64,000 nucleotides of DNA from Desulforhopalus sp. GTDB lineage: Bacteria; Desulfobacterota; Desulfobulbia; Desulfobulbales; Desulfocapsaceae. The stretch is taken from NCBI GenBank assembly GCA_023231425.1, contig JALNVI010000004.1:9162-73161 (forward strand). The letters run 5' to 3'. Made by a program: the position numbers and the translations under genes. Positions 43,267 to 51,999 of the stretch are shown one piece after another (the first letter of the stretch is position 1; every line of letters begins with the position of its first letter). The notes under the pieces were generated by a model. The model ran no database searches and was not told the DNA's origin. It saw only the letters and a list, made by a program, of their open reading frames with translations.

Positions 43267-44952
43267 TTAATCCTGCAAACGGTTGATACCGTTAATAATT
43301 GCCTCAATAGATGCAATAGTGATATCTGTATTCACTCCAACCCCCCAGGCAGAGCGTCCATCGGGACGGGACATTTCAATATACGCCGCCGCTGTCGCAC
43401 TGGAGTTGCAGGTCAGTGCATGTTGGTGATAATCCTTCAGGGTAAAATCTCCCACCCCATTTTCCTTCAATCCGTTGCAGAAAGCATTAAGCGGACCATT
43501 TCCCTTCCCCCGGAAGACCTTTTTTTCCCCGTTCATCACTACTGTCGCCTGCACTTCAACCAGTGGTTCCACTGTGTTTTCACTGCGGCTGTGCCGCTTC
43601 GTCACATTGAAATCATCGTAAACCAGCGGTTTATTAATCTGAAGATAGGATTGATTAAAGACCTCATAAATTTCTTTATGCCCCAGCTCGCGTCCTTCAC
43701 GTTCAGTAACAGCCTGCACCAGCCGCCCGAATTCGGGGTGCATGGGCTTGGGAAGTTTGAAGCCAAAATCCCGTTCCATGACGTAGGCAACACCACCTTT
43801 TCCTGACTGGCTGTTGATTCTGATGATCGACTCGTATGTCCGCCCCACGTCCGTGGGATCAATCGGCAGATAAGGCACAGCCCAGCAGTGACTGGAGCTC
43901 TCGGCGCAGGCCTTCATTCCCTTGTTGATGGCGTCCTGATGTGATCCGGAAAAAGCTGTATAGACCAACTCTCCAGCATAGGGATGACGCGGATGCACCG
44001 GCAGCTGAGTCACCTTCTCATAAACCTTGATGAGGTGGTCGATGTGGCTCATGTCGAGCTGCGGATCAACCCCCTGGCTGAACATGTTAAGTGCGAGAGT
44101 GACGATATCAACGTTGCCCGTCCGTTCACCGTTACCGAAAAGCGTACCCTCCACCCGGTCTGCCCCGGCCATCAGTGCCAGTTCGGTAGCAGCTACAGCG
44201 CTGCCGCGGTCATTATGGGCATGCAGGCTGATAATTGCAGCCTCACGATTGTTCATTTTACGGGAGAACCACTCAATCATATCCGCGTAGATATTCGGAG
44301 TGGACATCTCCACCGTTGCCGGCAAATTGAGAATGATCCGATTTTCTTTCGTCGGCTGCATCACGTCCATCACCCGTTCACAAATCTCAAGTGCAAACTC
44401 CAGTTCGGTGCCGGTGAAACTCTCGGGGGAGTATTCATAGTGGAACTTCGTCTGCGGATACTTTTTTTCCTCTTCGAGAAGAAGCTTCGCCCCCTTTACA
44501 GCAAGTTCAATAATTTCCTGTTTCTTCATACGGAAAACCACCTTCCGCTGGAGAATGGAGGTAGAGTTGTAAAGGTGGACAATCGCCTCCTTCACCCCTC
44601 TGAGGGATTCATAGGTCTTTTCGATGAGATGCGGCCGCGCCTGAGTAAGTACCTGCAAAACCACATCAGCTGGAACGAGATTTTGCTCGACGAGAGTCCG
44701 GATAAAATCATACTCCACTGCTGCGGCAGAGGGAAAACCGACCTCGATCTCCTTAAAGCCAACGTCACAGAGCAGTTGAAACATTTCCATTTTCTTTTCC
44801 AGATCCATCGGCTGGATGAGAGCCTGGTTGCCATCGCGCAGGTCAACGGAACACCATGCCGGGGCCTTTTCAATGCGCTTGTCCGGCCAGGTGCGCTGTA
44901 ACCCTTCAACAATGGGATATGCCTTGTATTTTTCAGTATTTTGCTGGTTCAT
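43267..44952 (-). CDS. leuA: 2-Isopropylmalate synthase
   Basis: A 561-residue enzyme for the first step of leucine synthesis (acetyl-CoA plus 2-oxoisovalerate), of the longer LeuA type. Catalytic segments are SVDLRDGNQALIQPM and SLHAHNDRGSAVAA; the C-terminal domain (from about residue 430, VEVQATVVMNGEKKVF) is the leucine-feedback domain. Start MNQQNTEKYKAY, with AGAGGAAAC upstream; a longer frame is rejected because it reads through the terminator hairpin. Its leader encodes a Leu/Thr/Val-rich peptide followed by an attenuator, so expression should rise when branched-chain amino acids are scarce. Divergent from ilvB. Confidence 0.97.
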   Translation of the reverse strand: MNQQNTEKYKAYPIVEGLQRTWPDKRIEKAPAWCSVDLRDGNQALIQPMDLEKKMEMFQLLCDVGFKEIEVGFPSAAAVEYDFIRTLVEQNLVPADVVLQVLTQARPHLIEKTYESLRGVKEAIVHLYNSTSILQRKVVFRMKKQEIIELAVKGAKLLLEEEKKYPQTKFHYEYSPESFTGTELEFALEICERVMDVMQPTKENRIILNLPATVEMSTPNIYADMIEWFSRKMNNREAAIISLHAHNDRGSAVAATELALMAGADRVEGTLFGNGERTGNVDIVTLALNMFSQGVDPQLDMSHIDHLIKVYEKVTQLPVHPRHPYAGELVYTAFSGSHQDAINKGMKACAESSSHCWAVPYLPIDPTDVGRTYESIIRINSQSGKGGVAYVMERDFGFKLPKPMHPEFGRLVQAVTEREGRELGHKEIYEVFNQSYLQINKPLVYDDFNVTKRHSRSENTVEPLVEVQATVVMNGEKKVFRGKGNGPLNAFCNGLKENGVGDFTLKDYHQHALTCNSSATAAAYIEMSRPDGRSAWGVGVNTDITIASIEAIINGINRLQD

Positions 44953-44979
44953 TGTTTCCTCTTCAGGGTGAATGAGATC

Positions 44980-45017
44980 AAAAAAAAAGAGGCCACAGTG
45001 TGTAAACTGTGGCCTCT
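44980..45017 (-). terminator. Attenuator of leuA
   Basis: AGAGGCCACAGT and ACTGTGGCCTCT form a 12-bp stem with a 6-base loop, followed on the minus strand by seven to eight T. It lies between the leader peptide and the leuA ribosome binding site, so it must be a conditional terminator. Its CCACAGTT arm can instead pair with AACTGTGG inside the leader-peptide coding region. Confidence 0.85.
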
Positions 45018-45042
45018 CCATGGAAATGTTGTGACGTATGAC

Positions 45043-45123
45043 TCAGCCGCAATCCTTCCCCGCGACAACCACAGTTGTCGTCAAATTAAGGGGGAGAAGT
45101 AGAAGCGAGTCTGCACCGGACAT
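45043..45123 (-). CDS. leuL: leuA leader peptide
   Basis: A 26-codon frame (ATG at 45121-45123, stop 45043-45045) between a good promoter and the attenuator. It begins MSGADS, then four Leu codons in a row, Pro, Leu, Asn, Leu, then three Thr and three Val codons, ending AGKDCG. ACAGGA lies 8 bases before the ATG. Runs of the controlled amino acids are the hallmark of classical ribosome-mediated attenuation; Leu and Val are pathway products, and Thr is the isoleucine precursor. Ribosome stalling at these codons would alter folding of a CGACAAC/GTTGTCG hairpin (45063-45080) and the terminator. Read directly from sequence; the mechanism is inferred. Confidence 0.85.
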   Translation of the reverse strand: MSGADSLLLLPLNLTTTVVVAGKDCG

Positions 45124-45176
45124 TGTTTTTATTCCTGTAAAATATAATGCTGAATTTAACTTCCTGAACAGGAATA

Positions 45177-45204
45177 AAAATACACGCACAGCAATTCATG
45201 TCAA
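45177..45204 (-). promoter_or_regulatory. Promoter of leuA leader
   Basis: Minus-strand TTGACA (45199-45204) and TATTTT (45177-45182) with a 16-bp spacer, about 55 bp upstream of the leader peptide start. Confidence 0.6.
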
Positions 45205-45269
45205 GCCCTTTTCTCTTCCACCGTCATTGGAGAATTTTCCCTGTTTTCAAACCTTTCACGCCCTTCCGG

Positions 45270-45298
45270 TTGACAGAGACAACTGCCCCATATATATT
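45270..45298 (+). promoter_or_regulatory. Promoter of ilvB
   Basis: TTGACA at 45270-45275 and TATATT at 45293-45298 with a 17-bp spacer, about 100 bp before the ilvB start. No leader hairpin like that of leuA is seen on this side. Confidence 0.65.
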
Positions 45299-45401
45299 CT
45301 GAAGCCTGTTCTCATGGTAGAATTGGCAATAAAATTATCCAAAGATGAAGCCGAATGTTTTGCGCTTCATTCCGCTCTTACAACAGCACGAGGTCCCATA
45401 G

Positions 45402-47105
45402 ATGAAAAAAGTCACAGGAGCTGAGGCAATTATAAAATGTCTCAAGGAGGAAGGGGTTTCAACAATTTTCGGTTATCCCGGCGGGGCGATTACAGATCTC
45501 TACGACGCCCTCATGGACGCGGATCTCAAGAATATCATTGTCCGCCACGAGCAGGGTGCGGTCCACGCCGCCGACGGCTACGCCAGGGTAACCGGAGATG
45601 TGGGTGTCGCGCTGCTCACCTCTGGCCCCGGAGCCACCAACGGTGTCACTGGTATCGCCACCGCCTACTGCGACTCAATCCCCATTGTCGTCCTTACCGG
45701 ACAGGTACCCCGTGCCCTTATCGGCAACGATGCCTTCCAGGAAGTGGATATTGTCGGAATCACACGCCCCTGCACCAAACACAACTATCTTGTTGGCTCG
45801 GCCGAGGAACTGGTACCAACCCTGCGTGAGGCCTTTCACATTGCCCGTTCAGGCCGTCCCGGACCTGTACTGGTCGATCTGCCCAAGGATATTATTACCG
45901 CAAAGTTTGATTACCCGGCGAAAAAAGCGATGACCATGCCGAGTTATCAGCCGAACACCGATCCTCATCCGCGCCAGGTGGAGAAAGCCTGCAAGGCAAT
46001 CATGCGGGCTAAATGTCCCGTGCTCTATGTTGGTGGCGGTGTTATCCTTGCCAATGCACAGGATGACCTGATTGAACTGACAAGGAAACTGGGAATTCCT
46101 GTTACCATGACCCTCATGGGACTGGGTGCCTTTCCAGGAACCGATCCCCTTTCCATGGGAATGCTCGGCATGCACGGCTCTTTTTGTGCCAACATGGCAG
46201 TCGCCGAATGCGACCTTCTCATTGCTGTCGGGGCACGTTTTGATGACCGCGTCACCGGTAAACTCTCTGATTTTGCCACCAAAGCGAAGGTGATTCACAT
46301 TGATGTAGACCCCACCTCTATCAGTAAAAACGTTCGGGTGGATATCCCCATTGTCGCCGACTGCCGCAACGCTCTCAAGGCAATCAATATCTGGTTCGAC
46401 ACACAGCCCGGAATTAACATTGAAGAGGAGAAGGCCTGCCATCAGCCGTGGTTTGAGACAATCCAGAAGTGGACAGAGCAGCACCCCATGACCTGGCATG
46501 ACGATGAGTCCGGCATTATCAAACCTCAGTATGTAATTGAAAAACTTAACGAACTCACCGGCGGAGATGCGATTATCACCACCGAGGTCGGTCAGAACCA
46601 GATGTGGACCGCTCAATTTTTCAAGTTTAACAAGGCACGTCATCTTGTCACCTCCGGAGGTCTCGGAACCATGGGCTTCGGTCTGCCTGCAGCCATCGGA
46701 GCACAGTGTGCCTTCCCGGAAAAAACCGTTATTGATATAGCTGGCGACGGTTCCATCCAGATGAATATCCAGGAGCTGGCCACCGCCCGGCAATATAACC
46801 TGCCAATCAAAGTTGCCATCCTCAACAATAATTACCTTGGAATGGTGCGTCAGTGGCAGGAGCTTTTCTATAATCGCCGCTACTTCGCCACCCCCATGGA
46901 GGTCCTTCCCGATTTCATCGACCTCGCAAAAGCCTACGGGGCAGTCGGACTGCGGGCGACAAAGAAATCTGAAGTCGAACCGGTAATCAAAGAAGCACTC
47001 TCCACCAGGAATGTGGTGCTGATGGACTTCCGCATCGCCCGTGAAGAGAATGTCTATCCGATGGTTCCCGCCGGGAAGGCCACCACCGAAATGTTGCTGG
47101 TTTAA
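45402..47105 (+). CDS. ilvB: Acetolactate synthase large subunit
   Basis: The 567-residue catalytic subunit for the common first step of valine/leucine and isoleucine synthesis, a ThDP/FAD enzyme. The catalytic Glu is in VRHEQGAVHAADGYAR, the central FAD domain includes LMGLGAFPGTDPLSMGMLGM, and the ThDP-Mg motif is IAGDGSIQMNIQELAT followed by NNNYLGMVRQWQELFY. The start is the ATG before KKVTGAEAIIK. The regulatory subunit gene follows after 19 bp. Confidence 0.98.
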   Translation: MKKVTGAEAIIKCLKEEGVSTIFGYPGGAITDLYDALMDADLKNIIVRHEQGAVHAADGYARVTGDVGVALLTSGPGATNGVTGIATAYCDSIPIVVLTGQVPRALIGNDAFQEVDIVGITRPCTKHNYLVGSAEELVPTLREAFHIARSGRPGPVLVDLPKDIITAKFDYPAKKAMTMPSYQPNTDPHPRQVEKACKAIMRAKCPVLYVGGGVILANAQDDLIELTRKLGIPVTMTLMGLGAFPGTDPLSMGMLGMHGSFCANMAVAECDLLIAVGARFDDRVTGKLSDFATKAKVIHIDVDPTSISKNVRVDIPIVADCRNALKAINIWFDTQPGINIEEEKACHQPWFETIQKWTEQHPMTWHDDESGIIKPQYVIEKLNELTGGDAIITTEVGQNQMWTAQFFKFNKARHLVTSGGLGTMGFGLPAAIGAQCAFPEKTVIDIAGDGSIQMNIQELATARQYNLPIKVAILNNNYLGMVRQWQELFYNRRYFATPMEVLPDFIDLAKAYGAVGLRATKKSEVEPVIKEALSTRNVVLMDFRIAREENVYPMVPAGKATTEMLLV

Positions 47106-47124
47106 TATTGAGAGGAATACCCCC

Positions 47125-47607
47125 ATGAAACATACAATTTCCGTGCAGTTGAGAAATAAACCCGGGGTTCTCTCCCGGGTGACCGGTCTCTTCAGTGGCC
47201 GGGGCTTTAATATAGAGAGCCTCTGCGTGGCAGAGACCATGGACAGCGAACTCTCCGTTCTCACCATTGTCTCCCGGGGCGATGCGGCGATTATTGAGCA
47301 GATAACCAAACAACTGCACAAACTCATTGATGTGATTAAAGTCACAGATATGGCCGAACTTCCCTATGTGGAACGCGAGATGGTTCTCCTGCGCATGAAG
47401 GCGGTGGAAACCACCCGCGCAGAAGTCCTGCGCATTGCAGACATCTTTCGCGCCAAGGTAATAGACGTCAGCTCGAAGACCTTTACCATCGAAGTCACCG
47501 GTTCCAGCTCTAAGGTTAATGCCTGTATTGAGTTGTTGCGCCCGCTGGGGATCAAGGAGATCGTCCGTACAGGCACGGTAGCCATGGCCCGCGCCCCCAA
47601 AAAATAA
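47125..47607 (+). CDS. ilvH: Acetolactate synthase small (regulatory) subunit
   Basis: A 160-residue regulatory partner of IlvB, mediating feedback by valine. The N-terminal ACT domain is HTISVQLRNKPGVLSRVTGL then FSGRGFNIESL; the C-terminal domain ends LLRPLGIKEIVRTGTVAMAR. The start is the ATG before KHTISV, with AGAGGA upstream. A dispersed repeat starts 3 bp after its stop codon and separates it from psd. ilvC, which usually follows, is absent here. Confidence 0.97.
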   Translation: MKHTISVQLRNKPGVLSRVTGLFSGRGFNIESLCVAETMDSELSVLTIVSRGDAAIIEQITKQLHKLIDVIKVTDMAELPYVEREMVLLRMKAVETTRAEVLRIADIFRAKVIDVSSKTFTIEVTGSSSKVNACIELLRPLGIKEIVRTGTVAMARAPKK

Positions 47608-47610
47608 ACA

Positions 47611-47752
47611 GGGAACATTGAAGAACCTTGTATTTCGTTCATCTTCGAGGCACAGGATATAAGCGCCAGATTTGCTATCAGAGCCTGGCGCTTCCCTCCG
47701 AGGGTAAATTTCTGACTGCAACGAAGAAGATGGGCGAGTATTCACTCTTCCC
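47611..47752 (+). repeat. Dispersed repeat, full form, diverged
   Basis: Starts GGGAACATTGAAGAACC and ends GGGCGAGTATTCACTCTTCC. One unit-like segment AGAGCCTGGCGCTTCCCT. AATAAAC occurs just outside both ends, the clearest candidate target duplication. Confidence 0.8.
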
Positions 47753-47789
47753 AATAAACGATTTTTCATGCTCTCCCCCTGGAGGAGAT

Positions 47790-48434
47790 ATGATTCAGCC
47801 TAAAGTCCCGATAGCCCTGGAAGGTTGGCCGTTTATCGCCTTCTTTGCTTTTCTCACCCTCGTCACAGCCATACTGGGAAACATGCCGGGAGCGTACGTT
47901 TTCCTGGTTATCACCTGCTTTGTCCTCTGGTTCTTTCGTGATCCAGAACGCTTTGTACCCTTTGAAGAAGATGCCGTTGTCTCTCCCGCGGACGGCAAAG
48001 TCATTATCATTAAAGAGGTGGAAGATAAACGGTTCACCGGCCTGAGGGCGCAAAAGATATCGATTTTCATGAACGTTTTCAACGTTCATGTCAACCGCAT
48101 ACCGATTGCTGGAAAGGTAGAGAAGGTTCTCTACAAACCCGGCACCTTCTACAATGCCAGCAGTACAAAGGCAGAGCTGGAAAACGAGTACTGCGCAACC
48201 CTGCTCACCACCAACTCAGGAAAAAAGCTTGCCGTGGTGCAAATCTCCGGTCTCATTGCCCGGCGCATTGTCTGCTGGCTCGAACCTGGCGACAAACTTC
48301 GCACCGGTGAACGTATCGGCCTGATTCGCTTTGGTTCACGGGTTGATATCTACCTGCCGCTCGATGCAGACCTGGAGGTAGAGGTTGGTGATATGGTGCG
48401 TGGCGGAGAATCGCTGCTTGCCCGTCTCTCCTGA
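47790..48434 (+). CDS. psd: Phosphatidylserine decarboxylase
   Basis: A 214-residue membrane-associated enzyme converting phosphatidylserine to phosphatidylethanolamine, of the short (archaeal/plastid-like) type. One N-terminal hydrophobic hairpin (WPFIAFFAFLTLVTAILG, YVFLVITCFVLWFFR) precedes VVSPADGKVIII, FMNVFNVHVNRIPIAG, and the self-cleavage site Gly-Ser in IRFGSRVDIYLP, which creates the pyruvoyl cofactor. GGAGGAG lies before the ATG. Usually followed by pssA, which is absent. rsmD follows after 9 bp. Confidence 0.93.
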   Translation: MIQPKVPIALEGWPFIAFFAFLTLVTAILGNMPGAYVFLVITCFVLWFFRDPERFVPFEEDAVVSPADGKVIIIKEVEDKRFTGLRAQKISIFMNVFNVHVNRIPIAGKVEKVLYKPGTFYNASSTKAELENEYCATLLTTNSGKKLAVVQISGLIARRIVCWLEPGDKLRTGERIGLIRFGSRVDIYLPLDADLEVEVGDMVRGGESLLARLS

Positions 48435-48443
48435 GGAGGCCCC

Positions 48444-49043
48444 GTGCGCATCATCAGCGGTCTGGCAAAGGGCCGGCGATTGCAGACTCCGCCCCTGCAG
48501 CAGCAGAAACAATTTGAGATTCGACCGACCAGTGACCGCGCCCGCGAGGCACTCTTCAGCATCCTCGGAGATGCGGTAGCCGGAGCAGTGGTGCTTGATC
48601 TTTTTGCCGGGTGCGGCGCACTCGGTCTTGAGGCCCTGAGCCGAGGGGCAAAGACAGTGGTTTTTGTCGAGAAGAACACTCCGGCACTGAGGTTGATCAA
48701 ACAGAATGTGCTGAATGTTCTTAACAGTATTTCAAGAAAACAGCAGGCTGGAGAAGTCCGTCTGCTGCAGCAGGACCTGCGCCAGCCGCTGCAGTTTGAG
48801 GAGCTGTCAGAAGAGATGCGCCGTTTTGATATTATCCTTGCCGATCCTCCATACGATACCGGGCTTTCCAGCCACATCCTCGGCGAAATCGCCGCCCGGG
48901 ACATTCTCACCAGACGCGGGATTCTGGTTCTTGAAGAACGTCACGATACTCCGCTTCCAGCTGCAGTCATGCAACTGACCCGCACTGAAATGCGGAAGTA
49001 TGGTGAGGCCGCCTTTCACTTTTACCGGACAATACCCCAATGA
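48444..49043 (+). CDS. rsmD: 16S rRNA G966 N2-methyltransferase
   Basis: A 199-residue methyltransferase acting on assembled 30S subunits. SAM motif VLDLFAGCGALGLEALSRGA and catalytic DPPY in IILADPPYDTGLSSH. GTG start before RIISGLAKGRR with GAGGAGG upstream. Its last 4 bp overlap coaD (ATGA), a common pair in bacteria. Confidence 0.95.
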   Translation: MRIISGLAKGRRLQTPPLQQQKQFEIRPTSDRAREALFSILGDAVAGAVVLDLFAGCGALGLEALSRGAKTVVFVEKNTPALRLIKQNVLNVLNSISRKQQAGEVRLLQQDLRQPLQFEELSEEMRRFDIILADPPYDTGLSSHILGEIAARDILTRRGILVLEERHDTPLPAAVMQLTRTEMRKYGEAAFHFYRTIPQ

Positions 49044-49552
49044 ATGCTCTTCCTTCACACAAGACCCTCGCGGTTTATCCCGGCACCTTTGATCCGATCA
49101 CCATGGGACACGTGGATATCATCTACCGTGCACTCAATCTTTTTGATACGCTGACTATCGCAGTTGCAGTCAACGCATCCAAGTCCCCCCTCTTTTCCGC
49201 GGAAGAACGGGTCGCACTGATTAAAGAGAATTTTGCACACGAACCACGCATCAGGGTAGAAGGGGTGAAGGGACTGGTGGTGGATTATGCCTTCCGCAAT
49301 GGGGCCATTGCTTTGGTGCGGGGAATTCGTGCAGTCTCGGACTTTGACTATGAATTTCAGCTGGCTCTGGCCAACCGCAAGCTCAATCGGGAGGTGGAGT
49401 CTGTTTTTCTCATGCCTGGATTTCGCTGGATTTACATCAGCTCCTCCATGCTCAAGGACATTGCCCGGAACGGCGGGGATGTGAGTGAACTGGTGCCAGT
49501 CAATGTGAATACCGCAATGAAACGAAAATACGAAAACATCGACAACGGCTGA
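49040..49552 (+). CDS. coaD: Phosphopantetheine adenylyltransferase
   Basis: A 170-residue enzyme for the penultimate step of coenzyme A synthesis. The nucleotidyl-transferase motif is YPGTFDPITMGHVDII, with RGIRAVSDFDYEFQLALANR and the second phosphate-binding motif ISSSMLKDIA. Overlaps rsmD by 4 bp and ends in a strong bidirectional terminator. Confidence 0.97.
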   Translation: MNALPSHKTLAVYPGTFDPITMGHVDIIYRALNLFDTLTIAVAVNASKSPLFSAEERVALIKENFAHEPRIRVEGVKGLVVDYAFRNGAIALVRGIRAVSDFDYEFQLALANRKLNREVESVFLMPGFRWIYISSSMLKDIARNGGDVSELVPVNVNTAMKRKYENIDNG

Positions 49553-49670
49553 AGGGACTCGCTCCCCTTGCCATTTTTTTATTCCTCTGCGGCAATAATT
49601 CAGGGAACACAACTCTCTGCTTTTCTGAAAGAAAAGACTAAAGGCCAACACCTTCAAAACAAAACAAAAA

Positions 49671-49707
49671 AATAAGGGTGATGGTCATTTTGACCATCAC
49701 CCTTATT
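49671..49707. terminator. Bidirectional terminator
   Basis: AATAAGGGTGATGGTCA pairs perfectly with TGACCATCACCCTTATT (17 bp, 3-base loop) with A on the left and T on the right; serves coaD and the convergent acidic-protein gene. Confidence 0.9.
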
Positions 49708-49737
49708 TTTTCCCTTTACTCTGGTTACGGCTTCACA

Positions 49738-51987
49738 TCATGCTCTCTCCGAGCTGAGCCACTTAAGAACTTTGCCCGTTTCCACCCGGAGGACTTCCAG
49801 GTCTCGAACAATATTGCCATCGGCAAGGACCTCCGCCAGAGCTTGACTGGTAGACCGCAACAGCGCCATGGACTCTTCGCCAGCCGGCTCATCGCTCCTG
49901 GCGAAAGAATCGGCAACTATAGAAAAGAGCTGCAAGAGATTCAGTTCCATGGAGCGTCCCTGCATCATGTCCAGCAGGTGGTCGCGTTCAGAGAGCATCC
50001 CCTCGAGGCTGGATCTGGTTCCTCCGTGCACATACTCTTCACTGTACATGCGCAGATTTTGTACGGAATCCTGTTCCTCATCGTTTTCTGCAAGCAGGAA
50101 GACAATAGCAGTATCAGAGGCAGGACCTGTCTCTACGACAGGTGGCTTATCAGCCTCCGTTTCATCCAGAACCTCAAAGGCAGGAGAAGCGCTGCCATCC
50201 TCCTCACCTGCAAAGTCATCTGCAGGCGGCATAATATCGTCATCATCATCATCTTCGATATTGACACCTTCCAGAGCTGCAGCAATCTGCTTCTCATTTA
50301 TCACACTGAAATCAGGTATCCCTTCTTCTTTGCCATAATCCAGACCAGGGTCCCCATCGATCTCCCCCTCAGTATCCCCCCCAAAGCGGGGAGGCTCGGA
50401 CAGCTCATCCTCTTCAGCCTCAAAACTCAGTGCTGGCCCAGGATATGCTTCAGAGGGGAAGACAAACTCTTCATCATCGTCCTCCTCAACATCAAGCCCC
50501 GGAATTTTTTCTGTTTTCCCGGCCGGAGAAGCAGGCGCTGCGGCAAGCTCTTCAGTAAATCCAAACCCGGCGGGTTCCTCTTCATTGAAGAAGCTGGCGA
50601 CGGCATCTTCCACACCGACATCATCAATCAGAGCAGAAGCAGTCTCTTCATCTTCAGGCGTGTCAAAAGCCGCCAGAGCCGGGACGAGCTGAGCCCCATC
50701 AAGGCGAAGTGCATCCTCCCCGGAATCATCATCGGCAGAGGGCTCCACATCCCCCCCCTGCAGAGCGAGTTCTTTGGAGATATTCAGAATACTCTCAGAA
50801 GGGGGAGCATCTGCAAATTCTCCCCCGAAAATCTCACCGATTTTAAGGTTGAAAGCATCACTGTCGTCATCATCAAGACCAGCCATCTCCTCCTCAGCCC
50901 AAAAACCGTGCACCTCTTCTTCACCACGGGGGCCAAAGGCTGGAGTAATTTCTGCAATATTACCGATGTCCTCTTCTCTGCCGGACAGGAAAGCCACCGG
51001 GCCATCTGCAGTCAGATCATCGGACACCTGAATATTATTTTCCCCGATCGTGCGAAATGCCTGCAGCTTTTCGAGCAGCGGGGAAACAGCTGTACGCTCC
51101 TCTTCCGGACTCCCCGGCACTGAGACAATGTGTTCCAGCCCTTCAAAGAGAAGATGAAGCACCTTGAACACTTCGGAGTGTGCTTCATCTTTTTTCTCTT
51201 GAATATACTCACCAAGTTCACCGATTCCACGAAGCAGATCAAGACAGCTCGCGTTCTCATAAAACTGCTCTTTGAGATCAGCAACCTCAATCTTCAGGTT
51301 TGTCAGATATTCGTCGGTGATCTTCCCTTCGAGACCAGGGAGGATTGCCTTCAGACGCATAAGAGCGCCAGCGGTATCGCGCTCGACACCGAAAGAATTG
51401 AGAGGGAGCGTTTCTCTCTCTTTTTCATCCAGTGACAACACAGGCACGGGAGTGGCAGATTCCTCTTTAATCGGCGGGACAAAAGCCTCTTTCAAAGGCT
51501 TCTCCCCGGCAGGAGTCGGCACAGGCCGGACGGCAGCCATGTTACGTTTGACCTGGACTTTAAGATGCTCAAACGCCTTCACATCTTCGCGCAAAATAGC
51601 CATCTTCTGTTCATTTGTCATATTCTCGGAAGAAACAATCTCCTCCAGATTATGATACAGGGTAAGCAGCAGCTTGATGGCGCTGGGATGCGCATCAGCC
51701 TTGCAGGCATAGATATATTTAGAAACCTTTTCCAGCGCCTGAACGTACACCAGATTGATCTTTTCTCCGGCCCAGACATCCCGCAGGGCGAGCAACTCCT
51801 CATTAAACATGACCAGCACTTCATCAGTAATCTCCCAGTCAATTGAAAGCACGATGCTTTTCAATCGACTGACAGGCGAATCCTTTGCAGGGTTGAGAGC
51901 AAACAGATCGTCTGAGTCAGAGAAATAGGAATCGTCGTCTCCTCCGAGTGTCAGATCGTCGTACTGATTTTCGCTATAACGGTCCAC
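49738..51987 (-). CDS. Large acidic protein with two copies of an unrecognised helical domain
   Basis: A 749-residue soluble protein that I do not recognise. Helical domain A is at about residues 40-145 (SRLKSIVLSIDWEITDEVLV), and a diverged copy B at about 205-320 (MRLKAILPGLEGKITDEYLT); both share YIxxKxxAHxxxxK and LExIVS. A Pro-rich linker joins them. Residues 330-620 are highly acidic and probably disordered. A C-terminal helical segment (630-749, SLEGMLSERDHLLDMMQGRS) closes the chain. GTG start (MDRYSENQY). It begins 12 bp after the MglA-like GTPase gene, so it is likely an effector or scaffold for that GTPase; this is inferred from gene order. Confidence 0.75.
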   Translation of the reverse strand: MDRYSENQYDDLTLGGDDDSYFSDSDDLFALNPAKDSPVSRLKSIVLSIDWEITDEVLVMFNEELLALRDVWAGEKINLVYVQALEKVSKYIYACKADAHPSAIKLLLTLYHNLEEIVSSENMTNEQKMAILREDVKAFEHLKVQVKRNMAAVRPVPTPAGEKPLKEAFVPPIKEESATPVPVLSLDEKERETLPLNSFGVERDTAGALMRLKAILPGLEGKITDEYLTNLKIEVADLKEQFYENASCLDLLRGIGELGEYIQEKKDEAHSEVFKVLHLLFEGLEHIVSVPGSPEEERTAVSPLLEKLQAFRTIGENNIQVSDDLTADGPVAFLSGREEDIGNIAEITPAFGPRGEEEVHGFWAEEEMAGLDDDDSDAFNLKIGEIFGGEFADAPPSESILNISKELALQGGDVEPSADDDSGEDALRLDGAQLVPALAAFDTPEDEETASALIDDVGVEDAVASFFNEEEPAGFGFTEELAAAPASPAGKTEKIPGLDVEEDDDEEFVFPSEAYPGPALSFEAEEDELSEPPRFGGDTEGEIDGDPGLDYGKEEGIPDFSVINEKQIAAALEGVNIEDDDDDDIMPPADDFAGEEDGSASPAFEVLDETEADKPPVVETGPASDTAIVFLLAENDEEQDSVQNLRMYSEEYVHGGTRSSLEGMLSERDHLLDMMQGRSMELNLLQLFSIVADSFARSDEPAGEESMALLRSTSQALAEVLADGNIVRDLEVLRVETGKVLKWLSSERA

Positions 51988-51999
51988 GTAAATTCTCTC

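Noticed and set aside
45018..45123. T-box riboswitch upstream of leuA
   Set aside because: The leader has a GTGG...CGCGG stretch that resembles a T-box, but it lies in the coding part of a Leu/Thr/Val leader peptide. No specifier stem is seen, so ribosome-mediated attenuation fits better.
45314..45424. Small plus-strand frame overlapping the ilvB start, considered as an ilvB leader peptide
   Set aside because: It lacks runs of branched-chain codons and no terminator hairpin follows.
45849..47345. Long minus-strand open frame across ilvB and ilvH
   Set aside because: ilvB and ilvH are unmistakable on the plus strand; the antisense frame crosses both genes and has no ribosome binding site.
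17029..47752. Target-site duplications of the element
   Set aside because: TTCA, TTTAA and AATAAAC flank three copies, but lengths differ and most copies show none, so no duplication size can be claimed.
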